Origin: Methanospirillum stamsii
GTDB lineage: Archaea > Halobacteriota > Methanomicrobia > Methanomicrobiales > Methanospirillaceae
Assembly (NCBI RefSeq): GCF_046244385.1
Contig: NZ_CP176366.1
Coordinates: 930,001-994,000 of the forward strand
Direction: 5' to 3'
DNA: 64,000 bases
Part shown: piece by piece, positions 16,017 through 23,053 of the stretch
Position numbering within the stretch: position 1 is the stretch's first letter
Layout of the letters: each line of letters starts with the position of its first letter
Program-made: the position numbers and the translations under genes
The notes under the pieces: model-generated
The model's input: only the letters and a program-made list of their open reading frames with translations
What the model was told of the DNA's origin: nothing
The model's database searches: none

Positions 16017-17003
16017 TTACACGACGTATTTGCCGAGCAGACGGATGGAGTTAACCATGTCAGGTCCGAGTGGTGAACCAAAGATAATCTGGGTCACACC
16101 AGACTTGGTCAGGTCTTCACACTTCTGCTTCACCGTGTCAGGACTACCTGCGATGGTAAATGCATCGATGGTTTTATCATCGACATTCTCACCTGCAGTC
16201 TTGAAGTCGAACTTTGCAAGTGCTGCCTTGATATTTGCAACCTTGGCAAGATCAAGTCCATGACGCTGGAGCAGTGGTTCCGGAGATCCTGCTGCGATAA
16301 ATGCTGCAACAATCTTTGCTGCATTCCGTGCTTTCTTCTCATTCATGTCAATGGACATAGCAGTGTATGCACCAATGTCAAAGCCTTTTTTGCCTACTTT
16401 CTCACAGGCTGCCTTGATGATTGGAATTGCGACATCGAAGTCCTTTGGGTTGGATGCATTAATCAGTGCACCATCTCCGATAGTTCCTGCAAGTTCGAGA
16501 ACTTTTGGTCCCTGTGCACCGATATATACAGGAATACCCTTCTTTCCAGGCAGAGTGACACCAGTGAGCTTTGCACCGTCGTAGTCAAAGAATTTCATCC
16601 CGCTCTTTTTAACCTCTTCTCCACCCCAGAGTTTGCGCATCTGTATGACTGCTTCTTCAAGACGGCCAACTGGTTTGTCAGGGCTGATTGCGAGCTTCGG
16701 GAGGGTTGAAAGGTCACCTGGTCCGATACCCATTACAGCACGGCCATCGGAAATCTCATTAAGAGTGCATGCAAATGAGGCCATTGCTGCAGGTGTGTCG
16801 GTAAATGCGTTCATGATACCCGGACCCATCTTCAGGGTTGTGGTTGCCTGTGCAATTGCAGCAAGGGTCGGATAGCAGTGGCGGTTGTTGTAGTGGTTGG
16901 TAATCCATGCAAAATCGATATCTTTTGATTCTGCAAGTTTACAATAATTGACTACCTGTTTGACGCTAATATTTCCCGGAACGAATTCTATTCCATAACT
17001 CAA
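16017..17003 (-). CDS. mer: F420-dependent methylenetetrahydromethanopterin reductase
   Basis: Mer reduces methylene-H4MPT to methyl-H4MPT with F420H2 in the cytoplasm. The 328-residue protein has the luciferase-like barrel motifs YGIEFVPGNISVKQVVNYCK, DFAWITNHYNNRHCYPTLAA and DGRAVMGIGPGDLSTLPKLA. I choose a TTG start (MSYGIEFVP), with GAGGTG 7 bases upstream. The frame is open for 59 more codons, but these are unlike Mer and cover the promoter. A TATA-like GATAATATTT near 17045-17052 supports this. The length agrees with other Mer proteins (about 320-330). Confidence 0.96.
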   Translation of the reverse strand: MSYGIEFVPGNISVKQVVNYCKLAESKDIDFAWITNHYNNRHCYPTLAAIAQATTTLKMGPGIMNAFTDTPAAMASFACTLNEISDGRAVMGIGPGDLSTLPKLAISPDKPVGRLEEAVIQMRKLWGGEEVKKSGMKFFDYDGAKLTGVTLPGKKGIPVYIGAQGPKVLELAGTIGDGALINASNPKDFDVAIPIIKAACEKVGKKGFDIGAYTAMSIDMNEKKARNAAKIVAAFIAAGSPEPLLQRHGLDLAKVANIKAALAKFDFKTAGENVDDKTIDAFTIAGSPDTVKQKCEDLTKSGVTQIIFGSPLGPDMVNSIRLLGKYVV

Positions 17004-17166
17004 GGTAAAACACCTCAATTCACTATTAACACCCATACCGGTAAAAATATTATCATTTGATATTGGGTTTTTTAGGAAAATTTCGCATCCGATAAGACAA
17101 TTCATAACAATTTGACGACACGAGGATAAGAATTGTAAAATATCCTGCTTAACGCATCGGTTTCTG

Positions 17167-17197
17167 TGTGATAAACGCACATTATGTGGATATCACA
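17167..17197. promoter_or_regulatory. Inverted repeat TGTGATA/TATCACA in the mer-tubulin spacer
   Basis: TGTGATA (17167-17173) and TATCACA (17191-17197) are exact inverted complements separated by 17 bases. They sit in the 281-base divergent region between mer and the tubulin-family gene. An AT element with symmetry GAATA-CATA-TATTC lies near 17232-17245, just upstream of the tubulin-family gene. They may be regulatory; no factor can be named. Confidence 0.3.
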
Positions 17198-17284
17198 AAA
17201 TTATTTCAGGAACACTTGTATCAGATGAACTGAATACATATATTCATATTACCAGTGGAGACAACACGGGCGTGACATAACGAT

Positions 17285-18415
17285 ATGAGACTGTTAATTA
17301 TCGGGCTTGGAACTGCAGGAAGTAAAATTGCTGATGCGATAGTCAGACCCTCAGGTAGTTCATCCCGCTGTTCTGATTTACATGCTATAACAGTAGATAA
17401 CGACCCTGATGTTCTTGAACACCTGAATTACATAGATGAAGAGGCAAAATTCTATTTCCCGAAAGATAACATAGATAACCCGGAACTTCTGACGACACGG
17501 TTTACCATTGACGAAGTGAAATCCAAACTCAAAGGATTTGATGTAGGCACCCATGATGCAATCCTCCTTTGTGCCGGCCTTGGTGGAGGTCTGGTCAACC
17601 TGGTACCTCATTTGGTGTCAATAATCAGAGAAACGATGTATGAACCGGTCTTTTCTCTTGTTACCATACCTGCTGAAGAAGAAGGTGAAACCAGATTAAT
17701 CCAGGCGATGAAAAACCTGCAGATGATACGCCCGCTTGTTGATGGCGTCATAATATTTGATAATCAACTCTGGCTGGACAAGGCAAGAGGAGAAATGCAG
17801 GATACATTGATGCAAAAGGAGACCGGATTATCTGAAAAGTTCTGGCTTCCCGGAACTTCCGAAAAAGAAAACCTCGGACCTTTTGATCTGGTAAACAGAC
17901 ACATCGCACGCAGAATCAGGATTCTCATCAACGCGGGAGAGATTCAAAAAGGAGCACCCCAGACCGTTCTTGACTCACGTGAAATCCTGAACACCATTAC
18001 CGGAATGTCACTCATTACCATCGGTTATGCTGAAGAAGAACTCCCTGATTCAGGGAAAATCAGTATTCTCAGGCAAAGGAATGAGTCCCGCGTAGGAAGA
18101 CAGGAACGAGCGGCGAGAATTGTAAAATTAGCTGAAAGGGCAGTATTCAGGGAAATTTCAGCATATTGTGATTTTACTACGGCAAAAAAAGCCCTTATAC
18201 TTCTTTCCGGCCCTGAAGATGAATTATCCATGAAAGGGTACATGGCTGTACGAAAATGGATTGATGAAAGTATTGACGGATTTGAGATGAGATCTGGAGA
18301 CAATCCCGTATCAGCCAGATACATGAACCATGTTTCGGTCCTCATATTATTTTCTGGTCTTCCAACGGTAACCAGAGTTCAGGACCTATATGAACGGTTT
18401 GGAAAAAAAGAGTGA
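17285..18415 (+). CDS. Divergent tubulin/FtsZ-superfamily protein
   Basis: A 376-residue protein with a Rossmann-like start LLIIGLGTAGSKIADAIV and, at residues 97-105, AGLGGGLVN. This occupies the place of the tubulin signature GGGTG(T/S)G that binds the nucleotide phosphates. Overall length and pattern resemble the FtsZ/CetZ group, but the signature has lost its TGTG part, and the T7 catalytic Asp pair normally seen as NxDxxD is reduced to a region around GPFDLVNRHI. It may be a non-polymerizing or regulatory member. It is divergent from mer. The superfamily is likely; the role is unknown. Confidence 0.72.
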   Translation: MRLLIIGLGTAGSKIADAIVRPSGSSSRCSDLHAITVDNDPDVLEHLNYIDEEAKFYFPKDNIDNPELLTTRFTIDEVKSKLKGFDVGTHDAILLCAGLGGGLVNLVPHLVSIIRETMYEPVFSLVTIPAEEEGETRLIQAMKNLQMIRPLVDGVIIFDNQLWLDKARGEMQDTLMQKETGLSEKFWLPGTSEKENLGPFDLVNRHIARRIRILINAGEIQKGAPQTVLDSREILNTITGMSLITIGYAEEELPDSGKISILRQRNESRVGRQERAARIVKLAERAVFREISAYCDFTTAKKALILLSGPEDELSMKGYMAVRKWIDESIDGFEMRSGDNPVSARYMNHVSVLILFSGLPTVTRVQDLYERFGKKE

Positions 18416-18422
18416 ATTTTAA

Positions 18423-19373
18423 TTATTTATCCACTACTTTCGAAAAGGGAATAGTCCCTGCCCCTATTTCTGTTCGCAATTTATAGCCCGCTTCAAATGC
18501 GCAACCAATAGAATTCATACCGGAAAATGAGACCAGGGATAACCGCTGGGGATCGGTAAGGAGATTAAAAATCCTACCCTTTCCCATGGTCAGAGGAAAA
18601 CGAAACCCACAATCCTGCATTTGAGAGATTAATGATCTGCCTCGTTCTTCTGCTCTACCGGGTATTTGCCTGACATTTGCCAGGAGAAAACCAGACCCGG
18701 TATTTATATAATTATGAATGGTCGTAAGACCTGCTCCGATAAAGAGCTGTAGGGGATCAACGGTTGAACCCTGATAGCCGATAATGTCCATGAAACGAAG
18801 AGGTTTTTTTTCTTCAACCTGAATGGTTCCACCATATGCAACTTTAACTGGAATGCCATTATGCTGGAATACCCCGTCCATTGTTATACTGCAAAGGGTC
18901 AGAATTCCGGTATGTCCCGGAGGAACACGCGGATCCCGGTCGATGAAAGAATAACCGGAGAAAAAACTACAACCGGCGTCCCGTACCTGATCAAATAAGT
19001 GTGAAACCGGTTCAAGAATTTCATTCGGTACAATGGTGAGATTATATGCAACATCCCCGGTAGAACTGGATGGATCAAATGTACTTCGAAAGGCAAGCCT
19101 CTCCAGTTTTGAAATAACAAAACCAATCCGGTCATCAACAAGTGCCCGATCGGTTTCCATTATCCCGGAGGTCGTAAGGATCCTCCCTTGGTTCCCAACT
19201 TTTTCAGTAAACCCACGAGTATCAAGATATCGAAGATAGTACTGGACAGCACGATCAGTCATGACATACCCACGTTCTGCCAATAACTCAGATAACCGCT
19301 TGGCCCCCATCGGTTCCTGATGGTCTTTTAAAATCCGGAGAATTTCGATATATTTATGCTCGGTCTTGATCAT
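18423..19373 (-). CDS. NrpR-family transcriptional regulator (HTH plus one NrpR/DUF128 domain)
   Basis: A 316-residue protein. Residues 1-75 form a winged helix (EILRILKDHQEPMGAKRLSE, TDRAVQYYLRYLDTRGF). The rest is an NrpR effector domain with GCSFFSGYSFIDRDPRVPPG and VPVKVAYGGTIQV-like sequence. NrpR represses nitrogen-assimilation genes and responds to 2-oxoglutarate in methanococci. Forms with one or two effector domains exist, and this has one. The start overlaps the dcd stop by four bases, so the two genes are translationally coupled. Confidence 0.85.
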   Translation of the reverse strand: MIKTEHKYIEILRILKDHQEPMGAKRLSELLAERGYVMTDRAVQYYLRYLDTRGFTEKVGNQGRILTTSGIMETDRALVDDRIGFVISKLERLAFRSTFDPSSSTGDVAYNLTIVPNEILEPVSHLFDQVRDAGCSFFSGYSFIDRDPRVPPGHTGILTLCSITMDGVFQHNGIPVKVAYGGTIQVEEKKPLRFMDIIGYQGSTVDPLQLFIGAGLTTIHNYINTGSGFLLANVRQIPGRAEERGRSLISQMQDCGFRFPLTMGKGRIFNLLTDPQRLSLVSFSGMNSIGCAFEAGYKLRTEIGAGTIPFSKVVDK

Positions 19374-19807
19374 CGTGCTGTAACCACCCCATGACTATCC
19401 TGATACCGGCCGGAGTATCCATCAGTAGGCGTATCTACTTCATGAAAGACCATTTGTATTATTCTGTCTCCTTCCTGCACAGATACATCTTCCGTTCCAC
19501 AATTGTAAAGACATAACGTGAGATGTCCACGAAAACCCGGATCCACAAACCCTCCGCTGATAAAAATTCCGCGCCTTGCATATGAAGATCGACACCGAAG
19601 TGTCGCGGCAATGTCTAAGGGGAGTTCAACCCACTCCTTGCTAGCTAGAAGAGTCATAATATTTCGTCTAATCATGATGGTTTCGGATGCCCTGAGATCA
19701 TAAGATGCAGGCTGCTGACTCTCCTCAGCATAGGGATTCAGGATCAGACCACCCATTTCAGAGGGTTTTTCCAATCGAAGACGTATTGAATTTGATGACA
19801 GAATCAT
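19370..19807 (-). CDS. dcd: dCTP deaminase / dUTPase family protein, short form
   Basis: The family lowers dUTP or makes dUMP/dUTP from dCTP for thymidylate synthesis. Motifs are QPASYDLRASE (residues 32-42), RSSYARRGIF (73-82) and FVDPGFRGHLTL (87-98), then the Asn-containing LYNCG. At 145 residues it is clearly shorter than common archaeal DCD or DCD-DUT proteins (about 190-205). It could be a compact deaminase or a dUTPase-like member. It overlaps the NrpR-type regulator downstream. Confidence 0.82.
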   Translation of the reverse strand: MILSSNSIRLRLEKPSEMGGLILNPYAEESQQPASYDLRASETIMIRRNIMTLLASKEWVELPLDIAATLRCRSSYARRGIFISGGFVDPGFRGHLTLCLYNCGTEDVSVQEGDRIIQMVFHEVDTPTDGYSGRYQDSHGVVTAR

Positions 19808-19860
19808 ATCCTAAATGTGGGAGAATAAAGATTATCAGCTTATGGATAGAAGTTATGAGG

Positions 19861-19932
19861 GGATCCATAGGGTAGCGGATATCCTACCGGGCTTCGGACC
19901 CGGTGACGTGGGTTCGATTCCCACTGGATCCG
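19861..19932 (+). tRNA. tRNA-Arg (anticodon TCG)
   Basis: The acceptor stem GGATCCA pairs with TGGATCC. The anticodon stem CCGGG/CCCGG encloses loop CTTCGGA with anticodon TCG. The T arm is GTGGG-TTCGATT-CCCAC. Discriminator base is G; no CCA is encoded and no intron is seen. The convergent surface-protein gene ends three bases away. Confidence 0.95.
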
Positions 19933-19935
19933 TCA

Positions 19936-21366
19936 TTACAGGGACTTTCGCCGACTACTCCTGCTTTTTCTTCGCGGATGTTTCTTTTTAGACATTGCAC
20001 CATAGATTCCAGCCCCTCCTGCAAGAACAACCAGTAATCCAATCACAAATACCCAAGGGATACCACCTTCCGAGGGTGAAGATGCATTAATCGTAGCAGG
20101 AGTGTGGAGAACAATCTGGTTCGGATTATTTTGTGTATTTACCGCAGTTGTATTTGGGTAGAATCCACCTTTCTCAGCTTTGACCCGGTATGGTTTCCCT
20201 TCTATCGCCGGGAGAACACTCATTCCGTCAAGCCCGGTTTCATTTGTACTCAAAGTTTCCTGGCCATCGCCCAGGAGATTAACAGAGACGTTGCAGAGTG
20301 GTTTTCCATAATTATCACTAACAAAAACCGACAGATCAATAAGTTCACTTTCCAGAACCACAATGAGTTCTCCCGTCTCATTTCCCGGAGCATAAGAGAG
20401 AGTATTTTTCTTGTATCCATCGTGGGTAACGCCGAATTCGTAGGGCTTCATCTCAAGAGAACTTATCATTATCCGGCCAAATTCGTTAGTATCACCTTTT
20501 AAATTGCCATCAAGAGTGACCTTTGCTCCGGACAATGGTTTTTGATCCTTGTTATATACTGATACAAATACGGTAGTTTTTGCTTTTACCAGGGGTATGT
20601 CCACAACCTGGTCTTCGAATGATATCGTTTTTGTCAGGTTTGCCAGGTCATATCCTTCTGCAGAGACATCATATGCATGTTCAACATTACGACTGATATT
20701 GGAGATAACAACCCCCCTTTCATTTGTGATTCCGGCAATTGCCCCATCTATTTTGATAACTGCCAAAGGAATCGAAACACCGCTAACAGAATCTGTTACC
20801 CGGATTGAAATCCTATCATTTCGCACAAGCGGATATTGGACGGTAGAGAAATCTGCCCCGGTTACAATTGTATCGCGGACAGCCTGGAAATCCTGTGCCT
20901 TTATCTCAATATTGTATACCTGGTCTGCACGAAGTGCAATTTCAGCTTTCCCGTCAAATGCAGAATTGGCTTCACTCCGGACTCCATCTTCACTGGTCGC
21001 AAAAATGTATGCATCCTTTATCGGGTTTAACGTATCTGCGTCAAAAACATCTATGTGTAATGTACTATTCCGCACCTGCAAAGGGACCAGCATTGCCGTA
21101 TCATTTTCAGCTGGAGAACCAGTCCATTCCGAATATCCCCCCTTTGCCACCCTGATACTGGGATGATGCCCTTCAAAACTCAGGTTATATGCACCGTTAA
21201 TATCAGTTTTTCCAGCGATTTTTCCATCAGCATAAATGATTGCATCAGGAATCAGAACAGTGCGATCTGACTGTTCAAATACTATTACCATCACAGAAGA
21301 ACCTGATACAAGGAACATTGACAGGATAAGACAGATACTAACGAAACATGCGCCAGGAATATGCAT
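19936..21366 (-). CDS. Cell-surface protein with repeated carboxypeptidase-regulatory-like (PEGA-type) domains and C-terminal anchor
   Basis: A 476-residue exported protein. It has an N-terminal signal-like hydrophobic stretch (residues about 5-25), then several repeats of the pattern IYADGKIAGKTDINGAYNLS, KIDGAIAGITNERG and VTLDGNLKGDTNEFGRIMIS, i.e. beta-sandwich modules each with a Gly-Asn/Thr-Glu-x-Gly turn. A transmembrane segment (WVFVIGLLVVLAGGAGIYGA) is followed by a very basic tail (KKKHPRRKSRSSRRKSL). It probably sits in the membrane with the repeats outside. No enzymatic motif is visible. It ends next to tRNA-Arg on the other strand. Confidence 0.75.
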   Translation of the reverse strand: MHIPGACFVSICLILSMFLVSGSSVMVIVFEQSDRTVLIPDAIIYADGKIAGKTDINGAYNLSFEGHHPSIRVAKGGYSEWTGSPAENDTAMLVPLQVRNSTLHIDVFDADTLNPIKDAYIFATSEDGVRSEANSAFDGKAEIALRADQVYNIEIKAQDFQAVRDTIVTGADFSTVQYPLVRNDRISIRVTDSVSGVSIPLAVIKIDGAIAGITNERGVVISNISRNVEHAYDVSAEGYDLANLTKTISFEDQVVDIPLVKAKTTVFVSVYNKDQKPLSGAKVTLDGNLKGDTNEFGRIMISSLEMKPYEFGVTHDGYKKNTLSYAPGNETGELIVVLESELIDLSVFVSDNYGKPLCNVSVNLLGDGQETLSTNETGLDGMSVLPAIEGKPYRVKAEKGGFYPNTTAVNTQNNPNQIVLHTPATINASSPSEGGIPWVFVIGLLVVLAGGAGIYGAMSKKKHPRRKSRSSRRKSL

Positions 21367-21418
21367 ACGTAATATAGTGTGTTGGTGGTTCTATAACAAA
21401 AGGATGCGGGATATCCCG

Positions 21419-22969
21419 CTATTCAATGGTGCGTGATCTTCCAGGAGTCCATTCCCTGATATTCGGAACACGATCAATGAGCATACCTTCCACCATGACT
21501 GGTCGGAGCCTTCTTGCTTCTTCTATTGCCTTCTCAAGCCGCCATTTTCGGTCTGCATAGATCGTAAATATCGGGTCCCCCTTGGAAAGACTTGTTCCGT
21601 GTTTTGCATGAAGATAGACTCCTGCCCCATGATCTGCCGGCGCACCTGCAGTTCTGGCAATTGAGATCAGGGAATGGTTATTCAGATCAATCACATACCC
21701 GTTGCTGTCTGCACGCACGATGTAAAAATGCTCACCAGGGTTTATCTGATCTGATTTAATATCAGGACTGCCGCCCTGAACTTCAATTATTTCAAGGAAT
21801 TTTTTGTGTGCTTTGCCTGATTTGAGTAACTCTAATGCAAGTTCTGCTCCTTCTCCCCTGTTCGATTTTCCTGCCAGTTCAAATGCTATGCCGGCAATAA
21901 CACAACTTTTCTGAATAAGTGATCGGGGAGAATCATTTCCTTCCAGAACGCTCAAAGCTTCCTTTATCTCCAATTTCGGCCCAATAGCACGTCCCACCGG
22001 TGCATCACCATATGTCAGTGCACATTCAACCCGCATATTCAGCCGTTCGCCTAAGTCAATAAATTGACGTGCGAGTTTTCTTCCTTCTTCTATTGAATTC
22101 ACCTTGCAGTACTTACCAACCGGGATGTCAATCGCAACAACATCTGCACCAACGGCAAATTTTTTGGCCATTACACTTGCAATCATCTGACCGATCTGGT
22201 CAATTTTAAATGGGTACTCCTGGAGAATGATCTTATCATCGGCTGGTGCAATATTTGTCGCACCCCCCCAGACGATAACACCACCGGTTTTCATGGTCAT
22301 TTCCTGAACTTCTGTTGCACTAAACTCAACCGGGCAAAGTACTTCCATGAGATCAGCAGTACCCCCTGCACCGGTGATTGCACGGGAACTGGTTTTTGGA
22401 ATGAATAACCCGCTGGCAGCAATAATTGGCACTACAATAAGGGAGATCTTATTTCCCGGAACCCCACCAATCGAATGTTTATCAACAATCGGACCCGCAT
22501 GAAATGTTATCTGGTCTCCGGTTTCAACCATGGCCCGGGTAAGAGATTCAATCTCATCCATGTCAAGCTGATTGATATAAGAACTTACAACAAATGCAGT
22601 AATTTCACTAGGAGATAGCGTATCCTGAACAATATCAGCAACAATACCTCTGATATCATCGCGGGAGAGTTTCTCCCCATTCATCTTCTTTTTAATGAGA
22701 TCGAGGGAAGCCGGACGATCTGCAACCCTTACTTCAACGACTTCACTTTCATGAAGGTTTAATTGTTCCTTTGTATGGTGATATACACCAATCCGTCCCT
22801 GATCTATCAGGGTTGTTGTTGTTTCAACATAATCAGCAGTGGCTTTCCCGGTTTCCGGACAGGATATCATAATACGGTCACCAGGCAAAACGCCAAGAGA
22901 TTTCGCATCGTTCTGATGCAAAAGTATTCCTCTTGCAGCGATATCCACCAGTCTGACGGTAAGTCTCAT
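21419..22969 (-). CDS. deoA: AMP phosphorylase (archaeal thymidine-phosphorylase family)
   Basis: A 516-residue protein that phosphorolyses AMP to ribose-1,5-bisphosphate in the archaeal nucleotide salvage route leading to Rubisco; this pathway is known from Thermococcus and related archaea. The N-terminal about 85-residue extension (MRLTVRLVDIAARGILLHQN) separates it from bacterial thymidine phosphorylases. Catalytic-region motifs include VDKHSIGGVPGNKISLIVVP, TSSRAITGAGGTADLMEVL and WGGATNIAPADD. No Rubisco or e2b2 isomerase gene lies in the window. Confidence 0.93.
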   Translation of the reverse strand: MRLTVRLVDIAARGILLHQNDAKSLGVLPGDRIMISCPETGKATADYVETTTTLIDQGRIGVYHHTKEQLNLHESEVVEVRVADRPASLDLIKKKMNGEKLSRDDIRGIVADIVQDTLSPSEITAFVVSSYINQLDMDEIESLTRAMVETGDQITFHAGPIVDKHSIGGVPGNKISLIVVPIIAASGLFIPKTSSRAITGAGGTADLMEVLCPVEFSATEVQEMTMKTGGVIVWGGATNIAPADDKIILQEYPFKIDQIGQMIASVMAKKFAVGADVVAIDIPVGKYCKVNSIEEGRKLARQFIDLGERLNMRVECALTYGDAPVGRAIGPKLEIKEALSVLEGNDSPRSLIQKSCVIAGIAFELAGKSNRGEGAELALELLKSGKAHKKFLEIIEVQGGSPDIKSDQINPGEHFYIVRADSNGYVIDLNNHSLISIARTAGAPADHGAGVYLHAKHGTSLSKGDPIFTIYADRKWRLEKAIEEARRLRPVMVEGMLIDRVPNIREWTPGRSRTIE

Positions 22970-23025
22970 ACCGGTACATACAGCCTGATTCTATTTATGG
23001 CCGTCTGATTTGAACAACTGAAATT

Positions 23026-23040
23026 AATAAAAAAAAAAGA
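23026..23040 (-). terminator. Poly-T terminator after the surface-layer gene
   Basis: Ten consecutive A residues on the plus strand (23029-23038) give a T run on the transcribed minus strand, about 15 bases after the stop codon. T-run termination is normal in archaea and suits a strongly expressed single gene. Confidence 0.6.
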
Positions 23041-23053
23041 GTTGAGTTTCCGA

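Noticed and set aside
17004..17180. A 59-residue N-terminal extension of Mer.
   Set aside because: It is unlike Mer, contains the probable promoter, and the TTG at 17003 has GAGGTG at good spacing.
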